64,000 bases of DNA from Stenotrophomonas sp. 24(2023) (GCF_030913365.1 NZ_CP133160.1:2394001-2458000), one strand, 5' to 3'. Positions 1 through 9,340 are shown, counted from the first letter of the stretch. Notes: generated by a model not told the origin, from the sequence alone. Program-made: numbers and translations.

Positions 1-2
1 TC

Positions 3-305
3 GTGCGCGATCTGTACCCGAAGGGCGGTGACCTGTCGCGCGCGCAGTTCTGGACCGGCCTGCGCCCGGCAACGCCCGATGGCACGCCGGTGATCGGCGC
101 CACGCCGCTGCGCAACCTGTTCCTCAACACCGGCCACGGCACCCTGGGCTGGACCATGGCGTGCGGCTCGGGCCGCTACCTGGCCGACCTGATGAGCGCG
201 CGCCAGCCGCAGATCAGCACCGAAGGGCTGGACATCTTCCGCTACGGCCACCGTGCCGGGCAGCCGCAACACGAGAGCCGCACATGCGCCCAGCCCGCGC
301 GTTGA
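3..305 (+). CDS. dadA: D-amino acid dehydrogenase, C-terminal part (5' end outside window)
   Basis: This is the last 100 residues of a flavoprotein that oxidatively deaminates D-amino acids, chiefly D-alanine, at the inner membrane. The segments [15 protein letters not shown] and [20 protein letters not shown] match the conserved C-terminal FAD-binding end of the DadA family. The reading frame is open to the left edge, so the gene is cut by the window and no start is visible. The alr start codon lies inside its 3' end (22-base overlap), so the two form one operon: the racemase makes D-alanine and DadA consumes it. The family call is strong, although only a quarter of the protein is seen. Confidence 0.9.
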   Translation: MRDLYPKGGDLSRAQFWTGLRPATPDGTPVIGATPLRNLFLNTGHGTLGWTMACGSGRYLADLMSARQPQISTEGLDIFRYGHRAGQPQHESRTCAQPAR

Positions 306-1354
306 TCGATCTGGGCGCACTGCGCAGCAACTACCGCCTGGCCCGTGAACTGGGCGGCGGCAAGGCGCTGGCGGTGGTCAAGGCCGATGCCTACGGCCAT
401 GGCGCCGTGCGCTGTGCACAGGCGCTGGAAAGCGAGGCCGATGGCTTCGCCGTGGCCACGATCGAAGAAGCACTGGAACTGCGCCAGGCCGGCATCCGTG
501 CGCCGATCCTGCTGCTGGAAGGCATCTTCGAGGCCAGCGAACTGCCGCTGGTGGCCGAGCACGACCTGTGGTTCTCGGTGGGCTCGCCGTGGCAGGTGGA
601 GGCGCTGGCCGCCTTCGACAGCCCGCGCCCGCTGACCGTATGGCTGAAGCTGGACAGCGGCATGCACCGCCTGGGCCTGGACGTGGCCGGCTTCCGCGCC
701 GCGCATGCCCGGCTGTCGGCGCTGCCGCAGGTGGCGCGCATCGTGATGATGACCCACCTGGCGCGTGCCGATGAGCTGGACAGCGAGCGCACGCACGAAC
801 AGGCGGCCACCTTCAAGGCTGCGATCGAGGGCCTGGACGGTGAGACCAGCATCTGCAACTCGCCAGCCCTGCTGGGGTGGCCGGACGTGCGCAGTGACTG
901 GGTGCGCCCGGGCCTGATGCTGTACGGCGCCAACCCGTTGCCGGACGACACCGGGCTGACCGCGCGCCTGCGCCCGGTGATGACCATGCAGTCGCGGGTG
1001 ATTGCCGAGCGCTGGATCGAGCCGGGTGAACCGGTGGGGTATGGCGCGCGTTTCGTCGCCAAGGTGCGCACCCGCGTTGGCGTGGTCGCGCTGGGGTATG
1101 CCGATGGCTACCCGCAGTTCGCGCCCAATGGCACGCCGCTGCGCATCGATGGCCAGCCCGGTGTGCTTATCGGCCGTGTGTCGATGGACATGCTGACGGT
1201 GGACCTGACCGCGCACCCGCAGGCCGCCATCGGCAGCGTGGTGGAACTGTGGGGCAGTGCGCCGACGCTGTCCGAACTGGCGCCGCGTGCCGGCGTGAGT
1301 GCCTACCAGCTGCCGTGCGCGGTCAAGCGCGTGGCGCGGGTGTACCAGGACTGA
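284..1354 (+). CDS. alr: alanine racemase
   Basis: This is a PLP-dependent alanine racemase of 356 residues, close to the usual 355-370. It interconverts L- and D-alanine in the cytosol. The PLP lysine is K33 in [11 protein letters not shown], and the VGYGARF segment carries the catalytic tyrosine of the second half-site. A longer open frame runs upstream to 161, but ATG 284 fits the family N-terminus ([13 protein letters not shown] follows at once) and overlaps dadA by 22 bases, which suggests translational coupling. The arrangement dadA-alr is that of the catabolic (DadX-type) racemase; whether it also serves peptidoglycan synthesis cannot be told from the sequence. Confidence 0.95.
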   Translation: MRPARALIDLGALRSNYRLARELGGGKALAVVKADAYGHGAVRCAQALESEADGFAVATIEEALELRQAGIRAPILLLEGIFEASELPLVAEHDLWFSVGSPWQVEALAAFDSPRPLTVWLKLDSGMHRLGLDVAGFRAAHARLSALPQVARIVMMTHLARADELDSERTHEQAATFKAAIEGLDGETSICNSPALLGWPDVRSDWVRPGLMLYGANPLPDDTGLTARLRPVMTMQSRVIAERWIEPGEPVGYGARFVAKVRTRVGVVALGYADGYPQFAPNGTPLRIDGQPGVLIGRVSMDMLTVDLTAHPQAAIGSVVELWGSAPTLSELAPRAGVSAYQLPCAVKRVARVYQD

Positions 1355-1394
1355 GAACAGGGTGCCGGCCTGGGCCGGCGCACCTGGGTGGGCT

Positions 1395-1419
1395 GATGCC
1401 AGGCATGGCCTGGCACTAC
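1395..1419 (-). repeat. SMAG-type (GTAG) palindromic element
   Basis: Read on the minus strand the element begins GTAGTGCC and forms a near-perfect stem (TGCCAGG/CCTGGCA) around CATG. This is the layout of the S. maltophilia SMAG family of REP-like repeats. It lies between the convergent ends of alr and the DUF3016 gene, the usual location for such elements, and may also act as a transcript-end hairpin. A second GC-rich stem (GTGCCGGC/GCCGGCGCAC) lies just before it at about 1362-1384. Confidence 0.65.
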
Positions 1420-1454
1420 GCGGCTGCACGGGGCAGCCGCGCGGCCGTTACCGC

Positions 1455-2021
1455 TCAGCGTGCGGCGGTGACCTGGCGGGCCAGTTCGCGGCGGCTCCAG
1501 TCGTCGACCAGCCGCTTTTCATAGCGCAGCGGATCCGAATCGCTCTGCAGGCCGACATTGTGCAGGTAGCCGGTATCGCTCAGCTTGGCCTCGCCCTGGT
1601 CGAGCACCTGGCCGTTGGCATCCTTGAGCGTGTATTGCAGGGTGATGCGCGGCGGGTAGATGTCACGCATGATGCGCACATCGCGCGCCTGCGGGCCGTG
1701 CCAGGGCTCGTAGTCGCCGGCGCGCTTGATGTCCACAAGGTTCACGTCCAGTGTCTGCCCCGGCTGCAGCTGCTTGCCGGCGCTGGTGCGCACGTACTTG
1801 GCCAGCTGCTGCACCCAGTCACCGCGTTCGGCTTCGAAGCGGTTGGTGCTGCGGCGGATCTCGGTGAAGCCGGACGGGTCGTTCCAGCGCACGCTGACCG
1901 GGCCGTCGGCCTGCAGCGCGCGCGGGGCCTGCGCGTCGGTGACGGTGCGGGGGGCGGCACTGGCGGTGCCGATGGCCAGCAGGCTGGCCAGCAACACGGT
2001 GCCGAGCGTCGTGCGGTTCAT
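1455..2021 (-). CDS. DUF3016 domain exported protein
   Basis: This is a small secreted protein of 188 residues. It has a clear Sec signal peptide (a Leu/Ala-rich core ending ASA just before APRTV) followed by a compact domain that resembles the DUF3016 family common in Xanthomonads. Motifs include VSVRWNDP near the start and LDVNLVDIKRAGDYEPW in the middle. The start at 2021 is supported by GAGGAG eight bases upstream; a longer frame to 2258 lacks signal-peptide logic. The function is unknown. It is divergent from the sensor kinase gene, with about 240 bp between them. Confidence 0.8.
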   Translation of the reverse strand: MNRTTLGTVLLASLLAIGTASAAPRTVTDAQAPRALQADGPVSVRWNDPSGFTEIRRSTNRFEAERGDWVQQLAKYVRTSAGKQLQPGQTLDVNLVDIKRAGDYEPWHGPQARDVRIMRDIYPPRITLQYTLKDANGQVLDQGEAKLSDTGYLHNVGLQSDSDPLRYEKRLVDDWSRRELARQVTAAR

Positions 2022-2110
2022 GACAGGCTCCTCGTCCCGGCGGGACGGCTGTGGTTGATTCGAGTGTGATCCTGCCCGCTCGGGCCGGCAATGGCGAAAT
2101 GCGTCACAAA

Positions 2111-2125
2111 CGACAACCGTTGTCG
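2111..2125. promoter_or_regulatory. 15-bp palindrome, candidate operator
   Basis: CGACAAC-C-GTTGTCG is a perfect 7+1+7 inverted repeat in the divergent interval between the DUF3016 gene and the hybrid kinase. It is nested in a looser TGGCGA...TCGCCA pair (about 2091-2128). The regulator is unknown. The call rests on symmetry and position only. Confidence 0.4.
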
Positions 2126-2263
2126 CCAATTCATGGTCCTGCCCATGACTGACGGCGCTTGACGCTGTGAATACGCGCTCTGGATGATGCTGTGGATCCT
2201 CCACCGCATCTGCCAAGCCGCCCCTTGTCCACCTTGCCGCCCACCCTGGAGCGTCCATCGCCG

Positions 2264-4246
2264 ATGGTGCCCGCCCCGGACCCCGACGTGCACCGCAGCG
2301 TGCTTTCCCGGGTCAATGCGGGCTTCTGCGTGATCCAGGTCATGTTTGAAGGCGAGGCGGTGGTGGACTACCGCTTCCTGGAGGTCAACGAGGCGTTCGA
2401 GCGGCATACCGGGCTGAGGAAGGTGCAGGGGCAGTGCATGAGTGCGCTGGAACCCAACCACGAACCGGAATGGTTCCGCATCTACGGTGAAGTGGCGCGC
2501 AGCGGCCGGCCGGCGCAGTTCGAGATGGAAGCCCGTGCGCTGGGCCGTTCCTTTTCCGTGGACGCGGTGCGGGTCGGCCTGCCGGGCGAGAACAAGGTGG
2601 CCATCCTGTTCTTCGATGTCACCGCGCGCAAGCAGATGGAAGTGGAGCTGGGTGAAAGCGAGGCGCGTTTCAGCGCCCTGGCCGATGGCCTGCCCATGCC
2701 GGTGTGGGTGCTGGACGAGCGCGGCCATTCGCGCTTCGTCAACAACGCCTTCACCGAATTCTTCGGCGGCGACGAAGACCGCGTGCCGGAAGATGTCTGG
2801 CGCGGCCTGGTGCACCCGGACGATACCTCGGTGTTCGAGTACGAACTGCAGGAAGCACTGCGGTCGCAGCGCTCGATGCACGCGCTGGTTCGCGCGCGCC
2901 GCGCCGATGGCCAGTGGCGCTGGCTGGAGATGAACGCCCGGCCGCGCTTTTCCCGGATGGGGCGCTTCATCGGCATGGCCGGCAGCAGCCCGGATGTGAC
3001 CGAACGGCGCGAGATCGAACTGGCGCGCGAGGAACTGCTGCAGTCCGAGCGTGCCGCGCGCAGCACTGCGGAGAACATGGCGCGGCTGAAGGACGAGTTC
3101 CTGGCCACGCTGTCGCATGAACTGCGTACGCCGCTGACCACCATCCTGGGCTGGAGCGAACTGCTGCTGCAGCGCGTGGATGCCACCAGCCCGCTGTACA
3201 AGGGGCTGGGGGTGATCGCCAACAGCGCCACCGCGCAGAAGCGATTGATCTCGGACATGCTGGACCTGAGCAGCATGCTGCTGGGCAAGGTGCAGCTGGA
3301 AGTGGAAGTGCTGGACCTGCGCGTGCTGCTGACCGAGGCGATCGGGGCGCAGGAACTGGTGGCCGATGGCAAGGCGATCGATGTCGGCCTGGAACTGCCC
3401 GATGCCCCCAGCCTGGTACTGGGCGATGCCACGCGCCTGCAGCAGGTGTTCTGGAACCTGCTGTCCAACGCCATCAAGTTCACCCCGGCCGAAGGCCGTA
3501 TCGATGTGCGCGTGGAGCCCGAGGACGGGCACTGGAAGATCACCGTGCGCGACACCGGCGATGGCATCGCCCCGGAATTCCTGCGCCACCTGTTCAGCCG
3601 CTTCCGCCAGGCCGACGGCACCACCACGCGCCGCCATGGCGGTCTGGGGCTGGGCCTGGCCATCGTGCAGCAGCTGGTGGAACTGCATGGCGGCATGGTG
3701 ACTGCGGCCAGCCCGGGCCATGGCGAAGGGGCCACCTTCACCGTGCGCCTGCCCGGCTATGTCCCCGATGCCGAGCGCCGTCCGCTGCGCGAGGTGTTCA
3801 GCGGGCCGATCATGGAGCAGGTGGTCGAGCCGTACCCGCTCAAGGGCGTGAACGTGCTGGCCGTGGAAGACCAGCCGGAAGTGCTGGAGTACCTGCGCCG
3901 CATGCTGGAGGAACAGGGCGCCACGGTCAGCGCGGCGATGTCCGCCGGCGAGGCCCTGGCACTGCTGGCCGACAACGGCCACCAGCAGTTCCACGTGATG
4001 CTGACCGACATCGGCATGCCCGGCATGGATGGTTACGGCCTGGTGCGCACGCTGCGCGAAGACATGGGCGTGGATGCGGTGGCACTGCCGGCGGTGGCCG
4101 TGACCGCGCTGGCACGCGCCGATGACCGCAAGCGCGCGCTGGCCTCCGGCTTCCAGGAACATGTGGCCAAGCCCTATTCGGTGGCGCAGCTGGTCACCGC
4201 CGTGCGCCACGTGCAGGCCGCGCGCGCGGCTGCCGCGCTGCACTGA
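2264..4246 (+). CDS. soluble hybrid sensor histidine kinase (PAS-PAS-HisKA-HATPase-REC)
   Basis: This is a cytosolic hybrid kinase of about 660 residues; no membrane segment is visible. Two PAS domains (about 10-125 and 130-255) precede the HisKA dimerisation helix, with phospho-acceptor H285 in TLSHELRTPL. The HATPase domain follows (N box FWNLLSNAIKFTP, G boxes DTGDGIAP and GGLGLGLAIV). The C-terminal receiver domain has the acidic pair ED, phospho-acceptor D582 in LTDIGMPGMDG and the lysine in HVAKPYS. ATG 2264 is preferred, with GGAG 12 bases upstream; an in-frame GTG at 2192 is an alternative. No output domain is present, so it probably passes phosphate to a partner protein. The ligand of the PAS domains is unknown. 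Confidence 0.88.
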   Translation: MVPAPDPDVHRSVLSRVNAGFCVIQVMFEGEAVVDYRFLEVNEAFERHTGLRKVQGQCMSALEPNHEPEWFRIYGEVARSGRPAQFEMEARALGRSFSVDAVRVGLPGENKVAILFFDVTARKQMEVELGESEARFSALADGLPMPVWVLDERGHSRFVNNAFTEFFGGDEDRVPEDVWRGLVHPDDTSVFEYELQEALRSQRSMHALVRARRADGQWRWLEMNARPRFSRMGRFIGMAGSSPDVTERREIELAREELLQSERAARSTAENMARLKDEFLATLSHELRTPLTTILGWSELLLQRVDATSPLYKGLGVIANSATAQKRLISDMLDLSSMLLGKVQLEVEVLDLRVLLTEAIGAQELVADGKAIDVGLELPDAPSLVLGDATRLQQVFWNLLSNAIKFTPAEGRIDVRVEPEDGHWKITVRDTGDGIAPEFLRHLFSRFRQADGTTTRRHGGLGLGLAIVQQLVELHGGMVTAASPGHGEGATFTVRLPGYVPDAERRPLREVFSGPIMEQVVEPYPLKGVNVLAVEDQPEVLEYLRRMLEEQGATVSAAMSAGEALALLADNGHQQFHVMLTDIGMPGMDGYGLVRTLREDMGVDAVALPAVAVTALARADDRKRALASGFQEHVAKPYSVAQLVTAVRHVQAARAAAALH

Positions 4247-4289
4247 ACATTCACGGGCGCTGCGCCAGTCTGGGCACAGGAGGCTGCCG

Positions 4290-4583
4290 ATGTCCCGTAC
4301 CGCACCCCGTATCCATACCGACCCGGCGCGCATCGCAGCGCTGGAAGCGCTGATCCCGCAGCTTGACGGCGAGACCCGGGTCGAACTGACCCTGGCCGAT
4401 GGCCGCCGCCTGCGCGGTACCGTCGCCGTGCGCCCGACGATCCAGCAGTACCGCGACGCCGCGGGAGACGAAGGCAGCAATGGCCAGCTGCGGCTGGATG
4501 ACGCCGCCGTCCCTGCGCAGCAGCACCTGCTCTGGCTGGATGAAATCAGCGGCATCCGGCAGCTGCCGCCGACCGTGCCCTAG
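4290..4583 (+). CDS. DUF3247 family protein
   Basis: This is a 97-residue soluble protein with the pattern of the DUF3247 family seen in Xanthomonads: an N-terminal helix (PARIAALEALIPQL), then a beta-rich part (TRVELTLADGRRLRGTV) and a tail rich in LWLDEIS. A strong AGGAGG lies seven bases before ATG 4290. It follows the hybrid kinase by 43 bases and may be cotranscribed with it. The role is unknown. A perfect 12-bp hairpin just after the stop separates it from the convergent neighbour. Confidence 0.8.
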   Translation: MSRTAPRIHTDPARIAALEALIPQLDGETRVELTLADGRRLRGTVAVRPTIQQYRDAAGDEGSNGQLRLDDAAVPAQQHLLWLDEISGIRQLPPTVP

Positions 4584-4587
4584 CCCG

Positions 4588-4615
4588 GGGCAGGAGGACC
4601 GGTGTCCTCCTGCCC
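4588..4615. terminator. hairpin between convergent genes
   Basis: GGGCAGGAGGAC/GTCCTCCTGCCC forms a perfect 12-bp stem with a 4-base loop, directly after the DUF3247 stop and just before the end of the minus-strand gene. There is no T-run on either strand, so it is a probable bidirectional transcript-end or stabilising hairpin rather than a textbook intrinsic terminator. Confidence 0.55.
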
Positions 4616-4634
4616 GGTGCCCGATGGGGGAGCC

Positions 4635-4898
4635 TCAGTGCTCGAACGGTTCGGCCGTGGCGTCGAACCGGCGCGCGTAGGCACGCTCCTCGGCCACCCG
4701 GGCGACTTCGGCATCGGCCAGGTCCGGCGCGCCGTACACCGCATAGGCCAGGGTGCCATCGGCGGTCTTGCCCACCTGGTGCAGGCGGTAGCGCGAGTGG
4801 CCGCCGCCGCTGTCCTCCGGGTAGTGGACCGGCGGATGGTTGCCCTCCAGGTCCATTTCACTGTTGTCCACCACGCCGCCGACGAACAGGGCACGCAT
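4635..4898 (-). CDS. conserved small hypothetical protein
   Basis: This 87-residue acidic soluble protein starts MRALFVGGVVDNSEMDL. It contains a conserved-looking HYPEDSGGGHSRYRLHQVG stretch and a C-terminal helix rich in Ala/Glu/Arg (DLADAEVARVAEERAYARR). I do not recognise a family. Coding is supported by a good G/C third-position pattern, an AGGAGAG motif upstream of the start and the absence of a better frame. It stands alone, convergent with DUF3247 and divergent from the rsmC-like gene. Confidence 0.65.
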   Translation of the reverse strand: MRALFVGGVVDNSEMDLEGNHPPVHYPEDSGGGHSRYRLHQVGKTADGTLAYAVYGAPDLADAEVARVAEERAYARRFDATAEPFEH

Positions 4899-5063
4899 GC
4901 AGTCTCTCCTACGTTCCGGGGGAGCCCTTACCCTGACCGCAGGCGCGTTGTTGCGGCATCAATGCAATGTTGAAGTTTCGCAAATCGTGCCCGGCCCCGG
5001 CCCCGGCGCACGCGGCAGGGCCGCCGCCGGCCGAGCCGGTACAATGGTCGGCCTCCCCACGGA

Positions 5064-6140
5064 ATGACCCCGCGCGCGATGGCCGCCAGCGACGACGCTC
5101 CCCTGCAGACCCTGTTCCTGCCGTTCTCCAACGGTTCCCTGCGCTGGCCCGAGGGCCCGGTCGCTTTCCTGCGCGCCCGTGATGGCTGGCCGCTGCGCGA
5201 GAACGCGCAGGGCCGCACCGTGGTGGCCGAGCAGAGCTTTGCGCCCTTCGCCCAGGCCCTGCAGGGGGCCGGCCTGCAGGTGCAGCCGCAGCTGGACGAT
5301 GCCGCCCTGCGCGGCACCTTCCCGCTGGTGCTGGTGCTGCCCCCGCGCCAGCGCGAGGAAGCCCGCGCCCTGTTCGCCCGCGCGCTGGCGCTGGTGGCGC
5401 CGGGCGGCCGCGTGGTGGCCTGCCAGTCCAACAACGAAGGCGCCCGTTCCGGCGAAGGCGATCTGAAGCAGCTGGCCGGCCTGGGGGGCAGCCTGACCAA
5501 GAACCACTGCCGGGCCTACTGGACCGCACCGCTGGAAGGCCAGCACGACGCCGACCTGGCCGCGCGCTGGGCCGCACTGGATGCCGTCCGGCCGATCATG
5601 GGCGGGCGCTTCCTCAGCCGTCCGGGCGTGTTCGCCTGGAACCGCATCGACCCGGCCTCGGCCCTGCTGGCCGAACACCTGCCGGCGGATCTGGCCGGCC
5701 GCGCCGCCGACCTGGGCGCCGGCTACGGCTACCTCTCGCGCGAACTGCTGGAGCGCTGCCCGAAGATCACCGCGCTGGACCTGTACGAGGCCGAGCACCG
5801 CGCACTGGCCCTGGCCGAACTGAACCTGGCGCCGCCGCCGCGCGCGCTGCCGCTGCGGTTCCTGTGGCGCGATGTCACCGCCGGCGTGGAGCCGGGTTAC
5901 GACGTCATCGTCAGCAACCCGCCGTTCCACACCCCGGCGCGCGAAGACCGCCCGGACATCGGCCAGCGCTTCATCGCCGTGGCCGCGCAGGCGCTGCGCC
6001 CGGGCGGGCGCCTGTACGTGGTGGCCAACCGCCACCTGCCGTACGAGCAGATCCTCAACGACAGCTTCGGCGCCGTGCGCGTGGTGGCCGAGCGTGATGG
6101 CTTCAAGCTGATCGAAGCGGTGCGAGGCAAGGGCCGATGA
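5064..6140 (+). CDS. class I SAM methyltransferase, RsmC-like (16S rRNA guanine-N2)
   Basis: This is a 358-residue protein with an N-terminal degenerate methyltransferase-like domain and a C-terminal catalytic domain, the two-domain plan of RsmC/RlmG. SAM motif I is AADLGAGYGYLS and the catalytic motif is VSNPPFHT, which is typical of enzymes that methylate the exocyclic amine of guanine in rRNA. The likely reaction is m2G formation at 16S position 1207; RlmG-like specificity is possible. ATG 5064 is chosen, with ATG 5079 in frame as an alternative. A TACAAT -10-like box lies at 5040-5045. It overlaps the next gene by four bases (ATGA), so the two form an operon of rRNA modifiers. Confidence 0.85.
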   Translation: MTPRAMAASDDAPLQTLFLPFSNGSLRWPEGPVAFLRARDGWPLRENAQGRTVVAEQSFAPFAQALQGAGLQVQPQLDDAALRGTFPLVLVLPPRQREEARALFARALALVAPGGRVVACQSNNEGARSGEGDLKQLAGLGGSLTKNHCRAYWTAPLEGQHDADLAARWAALDAVRPIMGGRFLSRPGVFAWNRIDPASALLAEHLPADLAGRAADLGAGYGYLSRELLERCPKITALDLYEAEHRALALAELNLAPPPRALPLRFLWRDVTAGVEPGYDVIVSNPPFHTPAREDRPDIGQRFIAVAAQALRPGGRLYVVANRHLPYEQILNDSFGAVRVVAERDGFKLIEAVRGKGR

Positions 6141-6838
6141 AACTGGTCAAGCACATCGCCAACCTGGGCTATGGCAGCCGCAAGCAGGTGCAGTGGATGT
6201 TCCGCGAAGGCCGCATCACCGATGCCGATGGCGAGGTGCTGTATGCCGACGACCAGGTGCCACATGAGGCGGTCCGCGTGGATGGCGAGCCGCTGGACCC
6301 GGCGCCGGGCCTGTGCATCGCCCTGCACAAGCCGTCCGGCTATACCTGTTCGACCAAGGACACCGGCCGCCTGATCTACGACCTGCTGCCGCCGCGTTTC
6401 CGCGACCGCGATCCGGTGCTGTCCACCGTCGGCCGGCTCGACCGCGAGACCAGCGGCCTGCTGCTGCTGACCGACGACGGTGGCCTGCTGCACCGGATCA
6501 TCTCGCCCAAGGCCAAGCTGCCCAAGGTGTACGAGGTGGAACTGAGCGAAGACCTGCGTGGTGATGAAACCGCGCTGTTCGCCAGCGGCACCTTGATGCT
6601 GGAATCGGAGAAGACGCCGCTGCTGCCGGCCGAACTGGAGGTGCTGGGCCCGCGCCAGGCCCGCCTGGTGCTGCATGAAGGCCGTTACCACCAGGTGCGG
6701 CGCATGTTCGCCGCCACCGGCAACCATGTGCAGGCGCTGCACCGCAGCCGTGTCGGCGGCCTGGACCTGGCCGGCCTGGACGAAGGCCAGTGGCGCCTGC
6801 TGGCCGAGACCGATCTGCAGACCCTGTTCGCCCCATGA
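6137..6838 (+). CDS. pseudouridine synthase, RsuA-like
   Basis: This is a 233-residue pseudouridine synthase of the RsuA/RluB/E/F branch. An N-terminal S4-like RNA-binding segment (KLVKHIANLGYGSRKQVQWM) is followed by the catalytic domain. The catalytic aspartate is in VGRLDRETSGLLLLT, and the family motif EGRYHQVRRMFAATGNHV is complete. It likely makes pseudouridine at 16S rRNA position 516. The start overlaps the methyltransferase stop (ATGA) and its own stop overlaps the next start (ATGA), so the three genes are translationally coupled. Family certainty is high; the exact rRNA site is inferred. Confidence 0.85.
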   Translation: MKLVKHIANLGYGSRKQVQWMFREGRITDADGEVLYADDQVPHEAVRVDGEPLDPAPGLCIALHKPSGYTCSTKDTGRLIYDLLPPRFRDRDPVLSTVGRLDRETSGLLLLTDDGGLLHRIISPKAKLPKVYEVELSEDLRGDETALFASGTLMLESEKTPLLPAELEVLGPRQARLVLHEGRYHQVRRMFAATGNHVQALHRSRVGGLDLAGLDEGQWRLLAETDLQTLFAP

Positions 6839-7515
6839 CCGCCATTACCGCGCTGCCGTTCCTTCCCGACGCCGTCATCTTCGACATGGACGGGCTGATG
6901 ATCGACAGCGAGCGGGTCTCGCTGGCGTGCTGGATGCAGGCCTCCCGCGAGCACGGCCTGGCACTGGATGAAGCGTTCTTCCTGCGCATGGTCGGGCTGG
7001 GTGACAAGGACAGCCTGGCGTTGATGCGCCAGCACGCCGACGATGCGCGCGTGCTGGCCATTGCCGCGCGCTGCCACGACCTGTACGAGGAGCGCACCCA
7101 GCAGGGCCTGCCGCTGCGGCCGGGCATCATCGAACTGCTGGAGCTGCTCAGGGCCCATGGCATTCCGCGTGCGGTGGCCACCTCCACGCGGCAGCCCCGC
7201 GCCAACCGCAAACTGGGGGCCACCGGGCTGCTGCCGTATTTCGATGCGGTGGTGACCAGCAGTGACGTCGCCCACCCCAAGCCCGCGCCGGACATCTACC
7301 TGCTGGCCGCGCAGCGGCTGGGCCAGGACCCGGCGCGCTGCCTGGCACTGGAGGATTCACCGGCGGGCATCCGCGCCGCGCTGGCGGCGGGCATGACCGC
7401 CATCCAGGTGCCCGATCTGGTGCACCCGGATGAGGCCCTGCGCGCGCTGGGCCATCGCATCGTCGGCTCGCTGGTGGATGCCCACGCCTTGCTGCTGCCG
7501 CTGCTGCCGCGCTGA
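6835..7515 (+). CDS. HAD-IA family hydrolase (beta-phosphoglucomutase-like phosphatase)
   Basis: This is a 226-residue HAD-superfamily enzyme. Motif I is FDMDGLMIDSE, motif II the TSTRQPR region, motif III the lysine in HPKPAPDIY and motif IV LEDSPAGIRAALAAG. A helical cap sits between motifs I and II (subclass IA). The MDGLMIDSE form resembles phosphatases and phosphomutases acting on sugar phosphates. The substrate is unknown. It is coupled by ATGA overlap to the pseudouridine synthase gene, so a role near nucleotide or sugar-phosphate repair is possible but unproven. Confidence 0.85.
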   Translation: MTAITALPFLPDAVIFDMDGLMIDSERVSLACWMQASREHGLALDEAFFLRMVGLGDKDSLALMRQHADDARVLAIAARCHDLYEERTQQGLPLRPGIIELLELLRAHGIPRAVATSTRQPRANRKLGATGLLPYFDAVVTSSDVAHPKPAPDIYLLAAQRLGQDPARCLALEDSPAGIRAALAAGMTAIQVPDLVHPDEALRALGHRIVGSLVDAHALLLPLLPR

Positions 7516-7560
7516 GGGCGGGCAACCGCCCGCCCTGCTGGATGCCAACCGTGGTTGGCA
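7516..7560. repeat. two adjacent hairpins between convergent genes
   Basis: The first stem is GGGCGGGC/GCCCGCCC (7516-7523 with 7528-7535). The second is TGCCAACC/GGTTGGCA (7543-7550 with 7553-7560), which resembles the core of a SMAG-type palindrome without its GTAG end. They separate the HAD gene from the convergent fabB and probably mark both transcript ends. Confidence 0.5.
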
Positions 7561-7616
7561 CGCTTCACCGCTCTGGCCGGGCGCTGCCCGGCGGCCGTTC
7601 AATCGATTCCAGGCAC

Positions 7617-8825
7617 TCAGACCCGGCCGAACACCAGCGCGGCGTTGGTGCCGCCGAAGCCGAAGCTGTTGGACATCACCGTATCCAGCTTCTGCTCGCG
7701 GCTTTCGCGCAGGATCGGGAAGCCTTCCACCTTCGGGTCCAGTTCGCCGATGTTGGCCGAGCCGGCCACGAAGCCGTCGCGCATCATCAGCAGGCAGTAG
7801 ATGGCTTCGTGCACGCTGGCCGCGCCGAGCGAGTGGCCCGACAGCGCCTTGGTCGAGGACAGCGGCGGAATGGCATCGCCGAACACTTCGCGGATCGCGC
7901 CCAGTTCGGTCACATCGCCCAGCGGGGTCGAGGTGCCGTGGGTGTTGAGGTAGTCCAGCGGGCGATCGACGTTCTGCAGCGCCATCTTCATGCAGCGCAC
8001 GGCGCCTTCACCGGACGGGGCGACCATGTCGGCGCCGTCGGAGGTCACGCCATAGCCCAGCAGTTCGGCATGGATGCGGGCGCCGCGGGCCACGGCGTGG
8101 TCCCAGTCCTCCAGCACCAGCATGCCGCCGCCACCGGCGATGACGAAGCCGTCGCGGTCCTTGTCGTACGGGCGCGATGCACTGGCCGGGGTGTCGTTGA
8201 AGCCGGTGGACAGGGCGCCCATCGCATCGAACATCACGCTCATGGTCCAGTGCAGGTCTTCACCGCCACCGGCGAACATCACGTCCTGCGCGCCGTGGCG
8301 GATCAGGTCGGCGGCCGCACCGATGCAGTGCGCCGAGGTCGCGCAGGCGGCCGACAGCGAATAGCTCAGGCCCTTGATCTGGTAGGCGGTGGCCAGGCAG
8401 GCCGACACGGTGGAGCACATCGTGCGCGGCACCATGTACGGGCCGACCTTGCGCACGCCACGGTTGCGGGCGATGTCGGCCGCTTCCACCTGCCATTCGC
8501 TGGAGCCGCCGCCGGAGCCGGCGATCAGGCCGGTACGCACGTGGCTGACGTGTTCCGGCGACAGGCCGGCATCGGCGATCGCATCGCGCAGTGCCAGGTA
8601 GGCATAGGCCGAACCGTCGCTCATGAAGCGCTTCTGCTTGCGGTCGATCAGGGCATCCAGGTCCAGGTCCACGCGTCCCCCGACCTGGCTGCGCAGGCCG
8701 GCATCGGCATGGTCGGGCAGGGCGGTGATGCCGGCGCGGCCTGCGCGCAGGGCGGCGGAGACCGTGTCCAGGTCATTGCCCAGGCACGAGGTAATGCCCA
8801 TTCCGGTGATGGCAACGCGACGCAT
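7617..8825 (-). CDS. fabB: beta-ketoacyl-ACP synthase I
   Basis: This 402-residue condensing enzyme of type II fatty acid synthesis is needed for elongation of unsaturated intermediates. The catalytic triad is visible: the cysteine in [12 protein letters not shown], the first histidine in [11 protein letters not shown] and the second in [10 protein letters not shown], plus the C-terminal GFGGTNA motif. The start at 8825 overlaps the fabA stop by one base (TGATG), so translation is coupled. The pairing with fabA, rather than with acpP, supports FabB over FabF. Confidence 0.95.
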   Translation of the reverse strand: MRRVAITGMGITSCLGNDLDTVSAALRAGRAGITALPDHADAGLRSQVGGRVDLDLDALIDRKQKRFMSDGSAYAYLALRDAIADAGLSPEHVSHVRTGLIAGSGGGSSEWQVEAADIARNRGVRKVGPYMVPRTMCSTVSACLATAYQIKGLSYSLSAACATSAHCIGAAADLIRHGAQDVMFAGGGEDLHWTMSVMFDAMGALSTGFNDTPASASRPYDKDRDGFVIAGGGGMLVLEDWDHAVARGARIHAELLGYGVTSDGADMVAPSGEGAVRCMKMALQNVDRPLDYLNTHGTSTPLGDVTELGAIREVFGDAIPPLSSTKALSGHSLGAASVHEAIYCLLMMRDGFVAGSANIGELDPKVEGFPILRESREQKLDTVMSNSFGFGGTNAALVFGRV

Positions 8826-9340
8826 CAGAAATTCTCGGTAGAAGTGAACAGGCCCACGCGCAGGTCGCGCGCGGCATAGATCTCGCGGTCATCCACGTAC
8901 ATGCGGGCATCGGCCTGGGCCATCACCAGCTTGCGGTTGATCACGCGGCTGATGTCGATCTCATAGCGCACCCGCTTTGCATCCGGCAGCACCTGGCCGG
9001 TGAACTTCACCTCGCCGCAGCCCAGGGCACGGCCACGGCCGGGCGCGCCCAGCCAGGTCAGGTAGAAGCCGGTCAGCTGCCACATCGCATCCAGGCCCAG
9101 GCAGCCGGGCATCACCGGGTCGCCGATGAAGTGGCAGCCGAAGAACCACAGGTCCGGGCGGATATCCAGTTCGGCGCGTACCATGCCCTTGCCATGCGGG
9201 CCGCCGTCTTCGCGGATGTCGGTGATGCGGTCGAACATCAGCATCGGGTCGTTGGGCAGGCGGCCGGCGGCGGCGCCGAACAGTTCACCGCGTGCGCTGG
9301 CCAGCAGCTGGTCGCGGTTGAACGCGTGGAGACGAGTCAT
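8825..9340 (-). CDS. fabA: 3-hydroxydecanoyl-ACP dehydratase/isomerase
   Basis: FabA, 171 residues (the family is usually 171-172), dehydrates 3-hydroxyacyl-ACP and isomerises trans-2- to cis-3-decenoyl-ACP, the branch point to unsaturated fatty acids. The catalytic histidine is in [15 protein letters not shown], and the following aspartate is in [11 protein letters not shown] 9340 is chosen over an upstream in-frame extension because it matches the family start ([16 protein letters not shown]). It is the first gene of a fabA-fabB operon, divergent from dinB. Confidence 0.95.
   Translation of the reverse strand: MTRLHAFNRDQLLASARGELFGAAAGRLPNDPMLMFDRITDIREDGGPHGKGMVRAELDIRPDLWFFGCHFIGDPVMPGCLGLDAMWQLTGFYLTWLGAPGRGRALGCGEVKFTGQVLPDAKRVRYEIDISRVINRKLVMAQADARMYVDDREIYAARDLRVGLFTSTENF

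Noticed and set aside
2018..4555. Very long minus-strand frame (845 codons) opposite the hybrid kinase
   Set aside because: It is the antisense shadow of a clear multidomain kinase in GC-rich DNA; its product is rich in His/Arg/Gln without any domain pattern.
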